Source: CALMEH01 sp031409875 (lineage in GTDB: Bacteria > Acidobacteriota > Blastocatellia > Pyrinomonadales > Pyrinomonadaceae). Taken from it: a DNA stretch of 64,000 nt. Of the stretch, positions 43,564-52,945 are shown one piece after another (within the stretch, counting starts at the first letter, position 1; each line of letters starts with the position of its first letter). The position numbers and the translations under genes are program-made. The notes beneath the pieces are model-generated. The model was not told the origin of the DNA and searched no databases. It saw only the letters and a program-made list of their open reading frames with translations. The DNA is taken from NCBI GenBank assembly GCA_031409875.1, contig JANNYB010000215.1:24068-88067 (forward strand), given 5' to 3'.

Positions 43564-46355
43564 GATTCGGTTAAAACATTTATCATTTCCACCAAAACCC
43601 AATCTTCAAACGGCTTCGTTAGATATTCGGAAACGCCGAGTTCGAAGGCTTTTTGGCGGTGTTTGTCGCCGGTGCGCGAGGTTATCATAACGACGGGGAT
43701 TTTCTGCAAATTTTCTTTTTGCTTAATTGCAGAAAGAAGTTCGTAGCCGTTCATTCGCGGCATTTCGACATCGGTTAAAATTATATCGGGCAATTCGCCT
43801 GCGTCTTGCAACATTTCTAAGGCTTCAACGCCGTCTTTGGCAACCAGAGTTTTCCAGCCGGCGTTTTTGATGAGTTTTGTCGTAACGTGGCGCATACTTG
43901 GACTGTCATCTACGATTAAAACGAGAAGGGGAGAAAGGGAGAAAGTGGGAAGGGGAGAAATTTCCGAAACTTGTCCGACTATCTCGCTATCGCGCTTTCT
44001 CACTTTCTCACTTTCTTGATTTTTCAGCAGAAACATCAAATCCAAAACCGGCACGACGCTTCCGTCGCCCAAGATTGACGCGCCGAGAAAAGCAGAATTT
44101 GTTTGAAACGGAAAGCCGAGCGGTTTGATGATGATTTCTTCGGTTTTGATTATTTCTTCGACTGCCAGAGCAAAGCGCGATTCTTCCATTTCGATAGTTA
44201 AAAGCGGAATTTGCGCGTCGGGTTTTGCCGTGAAATTCAAGTTTAAAATCTCGCTCAAATTAGCCGGAAAATAATCATTTCCGTTAGTCGTTAAAAGATT
44301 TTCGGCTTTTGCTTTTTCAAGATTTTCGGCGGAAATTTCCGTAACTTGGTTGACGATTTTGAGCGGAAACGCAAAAACTTGATCGTCCGCTTTGACCAAA
44401 ATCGCGCGTGTAACGGCAAGCGACATCGGCAGACGAATCGTAAAAATCGTGCCTTTTTGCGGTTTCGATTTGACCGAAATCGTGCCTTGCGAACGTGAGA
44501 TGTTTGTTTTGACGATGTTCATTCCAACGCCGCGCCCCGAAACTTGGCTCAACTTTTCCGCCGTCGTAAGTCCAGGCAAAAACATCAATTCAAAGGCTTC
44601 GTCTTCCGTTAATTTTTCGGCTTTTTCGGCGGAAATCAGATTGCTTTCAACGGCTTTTTTAATCAGCGAAGCGGAAGAAACTCCGCGTCCGTCATCGGAA
44701 ATACTCAGATTAACGTGCGTTCCGTCCGTATAAATTTTCAGAGCAATTTTACCCGTTTCGCTTTTGCCCAAAAGTCGGCGCGTTTCGGGCGGTTCGATGC
44801 CGTGCGCGACGGCGTTGCGGAGCAGATGAAGGAGCGGTTCGACGAGCGAATCTAAAATTTGCGTGTCAAATTCCAGATTTTCGCCTTCGATTGTCAACTC
44901 GGCGTGCTTTAATTCTTCTTCGCAAGTTACGCGAACGGTTCTTTGCAGACGCGCCGAAAGCGTTCCGAATCTGACCATTCTAAGGCGCAGAAGTTTTTCC
45001 TGCATTTCCTCAATCGAACGGCGTTGACCTTCAAAAAGCAAATCGAGATTGTCTTTGAGCGTATCCAAATCGCCGCTGATAGCGGACGTATCGGCAGTTG
45101 TTTCGACGAGTTCGCGTGTCGTTTCGTGAAATTCGTTGTATTGGTCGAATTCCAGCGAATCGAAATCGGTATCGCCAAGCCGACTGCCGTCAAAGCTGAA
45201 ATTTCGCGTTGGAAATCTCGAATTCGGAACGTGAAATTGGTTTGTGCCAAAATCAACTTCCAATTTTCCGGTCGCTTGCTGAAGCCGGTTTGTGCTGTTG
45301 TGAAGTTCTTCGATTTGGCGGTTGAATTCGGTTAAGCGTTGTTCAAAAACCGAACGGCTGACAAGCAAATCTCCGACAATTTTTACTAATTCATCAAGTT
45401 TTTCGAGCGACACGCGAATCGTCGGACGATTTTCGGCAACGTGTGTATTTGCAGGTTGTGCGGGCGCGGCGGCGGCAATTTCAATCGGTTTCGGCGGCGG
45501 CGGTTCTTCTGTCTTTTTCGTCTGAAACGAGGCGAAAATATCATCGAAACTTTTGTAAAGCCGTGCGATTTTCTTTTCTAATTGTTCGGAAAATTCGTTG
45601 TTGGCAAGATTTTCCAAACAATCGGTCGAAGTCAGCAAAATCTCGAAAATTTTGACATCGGATTCAATTTCGTTATCCGCCAGATAATCGAGCAAATCTT
45701 CGACGCGATGCGCGAGCGAAGAAAGCTGTTTCAAGCCGATAATTCCGGCAGAACCTTTGAGCGTGTGTGCCGAACGCCGGATTTCCATCAATGCTTCGCG
45801 GTTTGAAGGCGCGTCTTCGAGAAGTTCGAGATTGGCATTGATATTTTGCAGAAGTTCTTCGGCTTCGAGCGCGAAAATTTCGATCATTTCCTCGTCAATT
45901 TCAAATTCTTCTTCCCAGCCGGACATTTCATCTTCGTCTTCAACGGCTTCGACGGCTTCAACCGGCAGAGGTTTTTTGAAGGTTAGATTTTCAAAAGATT
46001 CTTCGACAAAATCGCTGACATCAATCGAAAAAACATCTTCGCTGAACGTGAGTTTTGTCAGATATGCTTCCAAAATTGACAAACTATCAAGAAGTTTGCG
46101 CGATTTTTCATCGGGCAAAGGCGCGTCCGATGCAGCAATCGGCGCGAGTTCTTTTTCAATCTTCCCCGCAATTCGCTTGATGTCTTTGAGTTCGGGCAAA
46201 ACGGCATCTGCGACAATCGAGCGGATTTGCACAAGCGCAGTTTGCAATTCGCCGTGATGATTTCCGTCGCGCACGCAAATCAAAATATTACTGCGAATCA
46301 TCGGCAGATATGCGTCGGTTTTTTGGATGAAGGTTTGTAGTTTTTCGGATTGCAT
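43560..46355 (-). CDS. cheA: Hybrid chemotaxis kinase CheA with receiver (ChpA-like)
   Basis: The 931-residue protein has an N-terminal helical region (~1-120), an Hpt domain with phosphorylated His197 in RRSAHTLKGSAG, a dimerisation segment, and an HATPase (LHLLRNAVAHGIEPP, SGRGVGMNIVKTNI). A CheW-like domain and a C-terminal receiver (ILIVDDSPSMRH, Asp in ILTDVEMPRMNG, Lys in YLTKPFED) follow. The domain order resembles ChpA/PixL-type hybrids that control type IV pili. The linker before the receiver is encoded by GAGAAAG-type repeat units (43920-44030). Last gene of the operon. Confidence 0.93.
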   Translation of the reverse strand: MQSEKLQTFIQKTDAYLPMIRSNILICVRDGNHHGELQTALVQIRSIVADAVLPELKDIKRIAGKIEKELAPIAASDAPLPDEKSRKLLDSLSILEAYLTKLTFSEDVFSIDVSDFVEESFENLTFKKPLPVEAVEAVEDEDEMSGWEEEFEIDEEMIEIFALEAEELLQNINANLELLEDAPSNREALMEIRRSAHTLKGSAGIIGLKQLSSLAHRVEDLLDYLADNEIESDVKIFEILLTSTDCLENLANNEFSEQLEKKIARLYKSFDDIFASFQTKKTEEPPPPKPIEIAAAAPAQPANTHVAENRPTIRVSLEKLDELVKIVGDLLVSRSVFEQRLTEFNRQIEELHNSTNRLQQATGKLEVDFGTNQFHVPNSRFPTRNFSFDGSRLGDTDFDSLEFDQYNEFHETTRELVETTADTSAISGDLDTLKDNLDLLFEGQRRSIEEMQEKLLRLRMVRFGTLSARLQRTVRVTCEEELKHAELTIEGENLEFDTQILDSLVEPLLHLLRNAVAHGIEPPETRRLLGKSETGKIALKIYTDGTHVNLSISDDGRGVSSASLIKKAVESNLISAEKAEKLTEDEAFELMFLPGLTTAEKLSQVSGRGVGMNIVKTNISRSQGTISVKSKPQKGTIFTIRLPMSLAVTRAILVKADDQVFAFPLKIVNQVTEISAENLEKAKAENLLTTNGNDYFPANLSEILNLNFTAKPDAQIPLLTIEMEESRFALAVEEIIKTEEIIIKPLGFPFQTNSAFLGASILGDGSVVPVLDLMFLLKNQESEKVRKRDSEIVGQVSEISPLPTFSLSPLLVLIVDDSPSMRHVTTKLIKNAGWKTLVAKDGVEALEMLQDAGELPDIILTDVEMPRMNGYELLSAIKQKENLQKIPVVMITSRTGDKHRQKAFELGVSEYLTKPFEDWVLVEMINVLTES

Positions 46356-46498
46356 ATTTCAGATTCCAGATTTCAGATTCCAGATTTCAGATTCCAGATT
46401 CCAGATTCCAGATTCCAGATTTCAGATTTCAGATTTCAGATTTCAGATTTCAGATTTTATTCTTCAATTTGGAATCTGGAATCTGGAATCTGGAATTT
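46356..46498. repeat. Phrase-type repeat (TTCAGAT/TTCCAGA units)
   Basis: About fifteen units of (T)TTCAGAT / TTCCAGAT fill 46358-46455, followed by four complementary TGGAATC units (46470-46495). The transcript can form hairpins in many registers. It lies between the second MCP and cheA. Confidence 0.9.
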
Positions 46499-48020
46499 AA
46501 TTAACATAAGCTCCGCCGGTTTCCGTCGTTGGCAATTTGCGCCGGCGGTCATCGGGAAGTTTGAATGATGCGACTGAACCGCTTAATTCATCGGACAGCG
46601 AGAGCAGATTTTTCATCGAATCGGCGGCTTGTTTCGAGCCGTTTTGGACGAGTTCGGTTACTTTGGCAATGCTCGTCATAGCGCGTGAAATGTCTTCGGA
46701 ACTTGTTGCTTGGCGTTGCGCGGATTCGGAAATTGACTGAATTAATTCGGCAAGCCGTGTTGAAACTTGTTCGATTTCAACGAGAGCTTGTCCGGCGCGG
46801 TCTGCCAGCGTCGAGCCGACAACGACTTCGTGAATCGTTTCTTCCATCGAAGCGACAACGTCTTTTGTTTCCGCTTGAATCGTTTGCGCGAGTTCGGCAA
46901 TTTGCCGTGTCAGACGGTTTGAGCGTTCCGCCAATCTTTCAACTTCTTCGGCAACAACGGCAAATCCGCGTCCCGCTTCGCCGCCTTGCGAGGCTTGAAG
47001 CGAAGCATTTAACGCCAAAAGACTCGTGCGATTTGAAAGATCGTCAATCAATTCGACAATTTGGCTGATTTCTTGGGAGCGTTCGCCGAGCCGTTTGATG
47101 CGTTTGGCGGTTTCCTGAACTTGTTTGCGAATTGCGTTCATCGCGTTGATATTGTCCTGCACGGCTTGCGTTCCGTAACGCGCATTGCCCAGCGAATCGC
47201 CCGCAACTTGCGCCGAAAGCGAAGCATTTTGCGAAACTTCCTGAATCTGCAAAGTCATCTGCGAAACGGCAGATGTCGTGCGCGAAATCTGCGCGGCTTG
47301 CGCTTCCGAGCCGCGTGCAAGCTGTTCGGTTGTATCATTTACCGAATTTGCCGACGCGCCGACTTGAAACGTAACATCTTTTACTTGTGAAATCAGCGTG
47401 CGGAAATTTACGGTCATCGAATTAAATGCTTCGGCAATTGCGCCGGTCATTTCGGGCGAAACTTGCGCTTGCACGGTCAAATCTCCGGCGGCAACTTCGC
47501 GCACTTCGCCGAGAAGTTTCAAAACGCTGGCTTGCAATTGGTCGCGTGTTTCTTGTGTTTGCACGCTCAAACGCAATTTTTCAACCGCGTTTTGATACGT
47601 TCGCCCGACGGCATCAAATTCTGAAATCAATTCGACATCTTCCGCCAAATCGCCCGCCGCGATTTTTTCCAATATCGCCGCTCTGTTTTTGCGATATTCG
47701 GCAATTTGTTTGAGTGTCGAGAGAAGTTCGCTGCGTTCGTCAATGTCTTCATCAAAAAATTCGCCGTTGGCTAATTTCGTGGCGATTTCGATGGCTTGAT
47801 TGCGTTCGCGTTTCAGCGAAATTTCGGTAAAAATCAGTTCGATAATCGAAAAAACGGTCAAACCTGCGGCAAAAATAATTGCCAAAGCGACAATGCCGAA
47901 ACGCTTTTCCGACCAGCCGAAATAAGATGTGCAAGCCGCAACTGCCGCCACAATCGAAAGCAAAATTGCCAGCGCAGAAACGAATTTAACGATTGGGTCC
48001 CAAATCGAGTTAATTTGCAT
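46497..48020 (-). CDS. Methyl-accepting chemotaxis protein (PilJ-like), canonical
   Basis: Two N-terminal membrane helices (~10-65) with almost no periplasmic loop, HAMP-like segments (NGEFFDEDIDERSE, AAGDLAEDVE, AAGDLTVQ), and a signalling hairpin with LALNASLQASQGGEAGRGF near 330-348. The protein probably senses in the membrane or cytosol and activates the CheA above. Its start codon overlaps the previous stop (TAATG), so it is translationally coupled with the degenerate MCP upstream. Confidence 0.92.
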   Translation of the reverse strand: MQINSIWDPIVKFVSALAILLSIVAAVAACTSYFGWSEKRFGIVALAIIFAAGLTVFSIIELIFTEISLKRERNQAIEIATKLANGEFFDEDIDERSELLSTLKQIAEYRKNRAAILEKIAAGDLAEDVELISEFDAVGRTYQNAVEKLRLSVQTQETRDQLQASVLKLLGEVREVAAGDLTVQAQVSPEMTGAIAEAFNSMTVNFRTLISQVKDVTFQVGASANSVNDTTEQLARGSEAQAAQISRTTSAVSQMTLQIQEVSQNASLSAQVAGDSLGNARYGTQAVQDNINAMNAIRKQVQETAKRIKRLGERSQEISQIVELIDDLSNRTSLLALNASLQASQGGEAGRGFAVVAEEVERLAERSNRLTRQIAELAQTIQAETKDVVASMEETIHEVVVGSTLADRAGQALVEIEQVSTRLAELIQSISESAQRQATSSEDISRAMTSIAKVTELVQNGSKQAADSMKNLLSLSDELSGSVASFKLPDDRRRKLPTTETGGAYVN

Positions 48021-49579
48021 TAGATTTTCTCCTCATTTGCAGGTGCGGAAATATGCTTGGAAAAGTTTGGTAAGATGTGCGTGGTATGTTTGGAAACGGT
48101 TTCAAAACCGGACACGGAAACCAGCAGATTTCCCATTGTTTTTGAAATATCAGAGACGTTTGCACTCGATTTTTTCAACTTTCTGATTGATTCTTCCGTT
48201 TCGCCGATAGATTCGATAAACATTACGAAAGCGCGTTCGGCTTCGGCGGATTGCACTTGTGCCGAAGCAACTTGTTTGTTTTGCAGACGGATAAAAGTTG
48301 AGGTATTTTTTTCGAGTTCGCTAAAATAATTGCTCGTTTCAATCGCAAATTTTGAAAGATTTGCGGCTTCTCCGAAAGTTGTTTGCAGATTGCCTTCGGT
48401 TTGGACGATTTCCGCCGAAACGGTTTTTTCAAGTGATGAAATTTGTCCGCTCAAGCCATTGGCACGTTCCGCCAGACGCTCGATTTCTTCAACAATGGCA
48501 CGCATTCCACTTGTGCCGCCTTCATCATTTGCCTGAATCGAAGCGTTGAGCGCAATCATATTTGTGCGATGCGCCAAATCACCGATTGCTTTGCCGATTT
48601 TGGCGAATTCGCGCGAACTTTCCTGAAGTTTGAAAAGGCGTTTGACGGCTTCCTGAATTTGTTTGCGAAGCCGATTGACGGCAGCGAGATTTTCCTGTGC
48701 CGAATACGCTCCGCTTCTAGCTTTTTCGACGGATTGAGTGGCGGATTCGGTTGCCGAGACGAGATTTTCGGCGATTTGCTGAATTCCTTGCGGCGTTTGT
48801 TTAAGCATTAGCGCGGCTTGCGTGAGTTCCTGCACGCGCACTTCATCCTGCTGAACAATTGCGCCGACGGCTTTTTGAATTTCGTCCGCCGTTGCCCGCG
48901 CAAAACTCGATTCGGATTTCACTTGCACGGCGATTTCATTCAGATTTTGCGATAAATATTTTACAGTTTCGGCAATTTTTTTCGTTGCCGCCGAATCGGT
49001 GGAAACTTCCGAGAGCAGTTTTCCGCGCTCGATTTCGGCAACTTCCGCCGTTAAAAGATTAACTGCGGTTTTCAGTTTTTCGAGTTCTTGTTTGGCGTGA
49101 ATTGATTCGGTAACTTTGGCGAGAAGCTGTTGAAAAGAATTGGTCAAACGGTCGGAATTTTGAAGCGGCGTAAGCGCGACATTTAAATTTCCGGAGGCAA
49201 CTTCGTCCATCAAATTTACCAAAACGCGCACTTGACGGTCGTTTCGGTATAAAGTTTGCAGAAGTTCGTCGGCTTCCGTTGCGCCTAGAGTTTTCGGCAG
49301 GGAAGTTGTCGTTCCGCGTTCCATACTTTTTGCCAGAAGCGTAATTTTTTCAATCGGATAGATGACTTCATTCGCCAACCACCAACCGAAAACCATTACC
49401 GTGAACGCCAAAAAAATAAACGGAATAAACACCGCATAAAACGGATCATCCGTCAGAAGCGAAACGACAATATAGGAAATCAGCCCGAAAACGCAGATAA
49501 ACAGCGCAAGCGCACTCGTTGCGAGCCAAATTTTTCCTTTAAGCGAATTAAGCCAAGAATTTGAAGAAAATTGAGACAT
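48020..49579 (-). CDS. Second methyl-accepting chemotaxis-like protein, divergent
   Basis: ATG 49579 is chosen; the frame to 49633 is repeat. The 519-residue protein has two membrane helices (~14-60), a HAMP region (VIYPIEKITLLAKS) and an MCP signalling domain. In the tip, IALNASIQANDEGGTSGMRA replaces the usual ALNAAIEAARAGExGRGF, so contacts with CheA/CheW may be altered. The paralog downstream has the standard tip. They may form mixed arrays. Confidence 0.88.
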   Translation of the reverse strand: MSQFSSNSWLNSLKGKIWLATSALALFICVFGLISYIVVSLLTDDPFYAVFIPFIFLAFTVMVFGWWLANEVIYPIEKITLLAKSMERGTTTSLPKTLGATEADELLQTLYRNDRQVRVLVNLMDEVASGNLNVALTPLQNSDRLTNSFQQLLAKVTESIHAKQELEKLKTAVNLLTAEVAEIERGKLLSEVSTDSAATKKIAETVKYLSQNLNEIAVQVKSESSFARATADEIQKAVGAIVQQDEVRVQELTQAALMLKQTPQGIQQIAENLVSATESATQSVEKARSGAYSAQENLAAVNRLRKQIQEAVKRLFKLQESSREFAKIGKAIGDLAHRTNMIALNASIQANDEGGTSGMRAIVEEIERLAERANGLSGQISSLEKTVSAEIVQTEGNLQTTFGEAANLSKFAIETSNYFSELEKNTSTFIRLQNKQVASAQVQSAEAERAFVMFIESIGETEESIRKLKKSSANVSDISKTMGNLLVSVSGFETVSKHTTHILPNFSKHISAPANEEKI

Positions 49580-49620
49580 AGTTTTTAAGGGATAAGGGAT
49601 AAGGGATGAGGGATGAATAA
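49580..49620. repeat. Phrase-type repeat (AGGGATA units)
   Basis: Four units of AGGGATA/AGGGATG (49588-49613) directly upstream of the MCP start and after the CheW-like gene. No complementary arm is present, so this one is tandem only. Confidence 0.8.
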
Positions 49621-49636
49621 GATCATTCCGCATTCC

Positions 49637-50113
49637 TTAAACACGCTGGTTTGACAAAGCGGAAAAGAGCTTTTCCGTATCAATCAAATTTAAAGTTTTC
49701 GTTTCAAAAATTGCTTGGGCGTAGATTTGAGAATTTTCTTCGGAGGGTTTGATTGCGTCGTTCGGAAGACTGACGATTTCGTTGAGACGGTCGGTAGCAA
49801 TGGCAATCGTGCCGGTTTTTTCGCGTAAGATGATGAGTTTCGGTTTAGCGAAATTAACGGGAATTTTGGTTTTCCAAAGTTTTGGTAAATGCACGATTGA
49901 AACGATTTCGCCGCGCAAATTGGTAATGCCGAAAAGCCATTCGGGAGATTTCGGCAAAGCGGTAATCGAAAGCGGCGAAGCAACTTCCGAAACCTTGCGG
50001 GCTGAAATGGCAAAAAATTCGTCGCCCAATGTAAAGACGACAAACTTTTCACCAATCGGATTTGAGGTTTTTTCTGACAGATTTAACTCGGGCAGGTTAT
50101 TCATAGAAGTCAT
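49637..50113 (-). CDS. CheW-like adaptor (PilI-like)
   Basis: The start is uncertain among GTG 50128, ATG 50113 and ATG 50104; ATG 50113 was taken. The ~158-residue protein is a single CheW domain: FVVFTLGDEFFAISARKVSEV (~20-40), LFGITNLRGEIVSIVHLPKLW, and ATDRLNEIVSLPND. It links the receptors with CheA. Confidence 0.88.
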   Translation of the reverse strand: MTSMNNLPELNLSEKTSNPIGEKFVVFTLGDEFFAISARKVSEVASPLSITALPKSPEWLFGITNLRGEIVSIVHLPKLWKTKIPVNFAKPKLIILREKTGTIAIATDRLNEIVSLPNDAIKPSEENSQIYAQAIFETKTLNLIDTEKLFSALSNQRV

Positions 50114-50128
50114 TTTTATTTTGTCCAC

Positions 50129-50208
50129 AGATGAACATAGATAAACACAGATATTAAAAATCTGACTTCATCTGTGTTCATCTGTGTTCATCTGTGGATA
50201 ATTATCTT
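50129..50208. repeat. Phrase-type inverted repeat (CACAGATGAAC units)
   Basis: TCCACAGATGAACATAGATAAACACAGAT at one side (50133-50152) pairs with ATCTGTG...TTCATCTGTGTTCATCTGTGGA (50169-50200). Units vary on ACAGATGA. Found between the CheW-like gene and the TPR-receiver gene. Confidence 0.85.
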
Positions 50209-50223
50209 CTAAAATTACTAAAT

Positions 50224-52656
50224 TCAAACAATGTAAGTTTCAACCGTTTTCATCAAAGTTTCGGGACCGAAAGGTTTCGTAATATAGCCGGTTGTGCCAG
50301 CCATACGTCCGCGAACTTTGTCGAAAAATCCGTCTTTGCCGGAAATCATCACGACCGGAACATCTTTCGTGGCATCGTTTGAACGAATTATTTTGCAAAC
50401 TTGATAGCCGTCCATTCGCGGCATATTGATGTCGAGCAGCACGAGATCGGGGACCAAATCTTTGATTTTTTCGAGCGCATCAACGCCGTCAATTGCGCTG
50501 ATAACCGCGTGTCCGGTTTTTTCGAGTTTGCTGGAAATCAGTTTGCGAACCGTTGCCGAATCGTCAACTACGAGAATTGTCAGATTTTTCGGCATTCCTT
50601 CGTGCGCGTTTTTTTGCTTTTCGATTTCCGATTGGCGAATTTTCAAACTGTTGATTTGTCCACTCAAAACAAAATCGTCCGGCGTTGCTTTGGCGGCTTC
50701 GGTCAGATATTGCAAACCTCTCGATAAATTGCCGACGTTCAAATATCCGAGAGCGATTTGCTTGAGTTCATTGGTGTTCAATTCGCGTGTTTCGTTTGCG
50801 GCTTCCAATTCGCTGAGGGCGTTGCCGATAATTTCTTTGTCGGCTTCCTGATTTGTCAAAATCATTTCCAAATCAGCCAGCGTCAAGCAAGCACGGCACG
50901 AAAAACACATCAGCGCGTTCACTTCATTTGTCGCGTTGCAAAATCCGCAAGTCATCATTTCGGTTTGCGGCACAGATGAAACTTCAGTTTGTGGGGCGAA
51001 TGAAACTTCCGTGTTTTCAATTTGTTCGGCTTCGGCTTCAAACGATGTTTCGGGCGATGCGTCTTGCGCTTCAAAACTCATCATCGTCGGCGTTTCATCG
51101 GCTTGCGGTTCAAAAAGATGCGAATAATTATTTTCGGCGGTGGCGGCTTCGTTTTCTTCTATTTGATAAACTTCCGCCGGTTTATTGGCGTAATCGGATT
51201 CAGCCGGCGCAGGTTGAAACTCATAAATTTGATTTAATTCTTGAACATTGAAAGTTTCCGTTTTGCTTTCATAATCAACAAAAGACGTGCTTTGCGGTGC
51301 ATCGTAAAGGCTTTGCGGCGCGGGTTGTTCTTCGACTTTTTCTTCCGCTTTTTCTTCCGCTTGATAAAATTCATAACCTTTTTGGTCGGCTTCAAAAGAA
51401 TTTTCGGCGGGCATTTCAAATTCTACTGCCTCGGATTGTTGTGGCGAAACTTCTTCGATTGACGAATTTTCAAATTCCAATGTTTGCGGCACATCATTTG
51501 TTTTTGGCGCATCGTTTGCGGCTTCCGGTTCGTCGAATTTCAATTCCATTTCGTCGTATTCGGCTTGCGCTTCTTCGTGCGAATAGTCTTGATATGACGG
51601 AACTTCGGGCAAAATACTTTCGGCAAAACTTTCTTCTTCTACCGCGTGAAATTCTTGCGACGGCATTGTTTGGGACGAAAACTCTTCAATTGATTGCATT
51701 GAAAAATCATTCTCTTCGTCTGCTTGTATCGCAAAATTATTTTCTTCAGCCGGTTGCATTGCAAAATCGTTTTCTTGGGTTGCAACTTCTTCCGCTTGCG
51801 GCATTTCAGCGGCGACAACTTCTTGCGTTTCTACTTGTGTTGACGGTTTTTCCAAAATCGAACGCAGATAATCGGCATTGTTTCGAGCCAATAAGTTTTC
51901 AGGATTGATTTCCAAAACCTGAACAAAACATTCCATTTTTTCCGCAAACGAGTTCACTAAAAATGCTTTCATCATCCAAGCATTTTCCGATTCGGTAGAT
52001 TTGGCGAGATAAGTTTTCAGCGAATCCAAAGCCATCGCGTTATCGCCTTCGACGGCAAATTTTTTCGCGTCTTCAAACACGGCTTTGCATTTTTGTTTCT
52101 GCATTGAACCGAGCAAACCTTTCGCCGTTTCGTTTTCGGGATTGATGCTTAGAACTTTCTCTAAATGCGATGCTTTTTCGTCTTCCGAATCCGAAACCGA
52201 AGCCATCCAGAGCCACGCCATTTCGTTGTTTTCATCGTGTCCGATGGCTTGCGAAAAACATTGCTTAGCAAACTCGACCTGTTCGCCCGAAGCATCAATT
52301 CCGCGTTGAACAAATGTTTTGGAAAGCAAAGTTTTCGTCGCTTTTGCCCATTCAATCGCTCTCTCGTTTTCGGGATTTATCTTCAGCACATTGTTCAAAA
52401 ACACGAGCAATTCCTCAGGATATTCGCTGATTGATGCCAGCCAGAGCCACGCTTTTTCGTTGTTCGGTTCGGCTTCGGTAACGCGAAGGAGCAAGTTTCG
52501 CGCTTCCGAAGATTTTCCGCTTTGCGCGGCTTCGATGCCTTCACGAAGCATTTTCGATGTATTGGCTGAATTGTCTGCGGGTTCGGCAGTTGTCGAAACA
52601 TTATTTTCGACAACCGGAATAAATGTCATTGTGTTCGATTCGAAGTCGAGTTTCAT
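50224..52656 (-). CDS. TPR - zinc finger - receiver protein (PilG-like C-terminus)
   Basis: The 810-residue protein is the first gene of the chemosensory operon. TPR-like helices occupy ~30-265 with repeats KAWLWLASISE and NEMAWLWMASVSD. A long acidic, Gln/Glu/Ala-rich disordered part follows (~270-550), then a four-Cys zinc site CGFC...CFSC (~565-585), a short TPR (~620-660) and a receiver domain (~685-810: ILVVDDSATVRKL, Asp in LLDINMPRMDGY, Lys in YITKPFG). The receiver is of the PilG/CheY type and probably takes phosphate from CheA. The TPR-disorder-zinc front end is unusual. Confidence 0.85.
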   Translation of the reverse strand: MKLDFESNTMTFIPVVENNVSTTAEPADNSANTSKMLREGIEAAQSGKSSEARNLLLRVTEAEPNNEKAWLWLASISEYPEELLVFLNNVLKINPENERAIEWAKATKTLLSKTFVQRGIDASGEQVEFAKQCFSQAIGHDENNEMAWLWMASVSDSEDEKASHLEKVLSINPENETAKGLLGSMQKQKCKAVFEDAKKFAVEGDNAMALDSLKTYLAKSTESENAWMMKAFLVNSFAEKMECFVQVLEINPENLLARNNADYLRSILEKPSTQVETQEVVAAEMPQAEEVATQENDFAMQPAEENNFAIQADEENDFSMQSIEEFSSQTMPSQEFHAVEEESFAESILPEVPSYQDYSHEEAQAEYDEMELKFDEPEAANDAPKTNDVPQTLEFENSSIEEVSPQQSEAVEFEMPAENSFEADQKGYEFYQAEEKAEEKVEEQPAPQSLYDAPQSTSFVDYESKTETFNVQELNQIYEFQPAPAESDYANKPAEVYQIEENEAATAENNYSHLFEPQADETPTMMSFEAQDASPETSFEAEAEQIENTEVSFAPQTEVSSVPQTEMMTCGFCNATNEVNALMCFSCRACLTLADLEMILTNQEADKEIIGNALSELEAANETRELNTNELKQIALGYLNVGNLSRGLQYLTEAAKATPDDFVLSGQINSLKIRQSEIEKQKNAHEGMPKNLTILVVDDSATVRKLISSKLEKTGHAVISAIDGVDALEKIKDLVPDLVLLDINMPRMDGYQVCKIIRSNDATKDVPVVMISGKDGFFDKVRGRMAGTTGYITKPFGPETLMKTVETYIV

Positions 52657-52945
52657 ATTTTCTCTCTCTTATTTGGCAATTGGGGAATCTAAATTTAGAA
52701 GATTTTAGTGGATGGCAAGCGCACAGAGGCACACGCCGCATACATTTTGACAGCAATCTTAATGCCAATCGGTCAAAATGACGTAAATGTTGTGATAACA
52801 ACGATTAAGATAACATAATTTATTAAATAAGATTAAGAAAATCTTAAATTGTGACAAAAAACGGAATATTTATTGACAAAAAATGGTAATTTTTACAATG
52901 TGAGAAAAGCTAAAACAATCTGTCTGCGATAGAATTGAAACTGTA
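52657..52945. promoter_or_regulatory. Divergent intergenic region with AT-rich promoter sequences
   Basis: This 289-nt gap contains no gene. It should hold promoters for the chemosensory operon (minus) and the FAD enzyme (plus). TTGACA (52873-52878) and TACAAT (52894-52899) face the FAD gene, spacer 15 nt, shorter than the usual 17. TTGTGATAACAACG and ATTAAGATAA blocks are A/T-rich. Low confidence for exact elements. Confidence 0.35.

Noticed and set aside
46356..46496. Possible CRISPR or minisatellite array of TTCAGAT units
   Set aside because: Units are 7-8 nt without unique spacers, and no cas gene is in the window. It belongs with the phrase repeats between genes.
52873..52899. Strong sigma-70 promoter before the FAD enzyme
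   Set aside because: TTGACA and TACAAT are present but the spacer is only 15 nt, so it is listed as a low-confidence possibility only.
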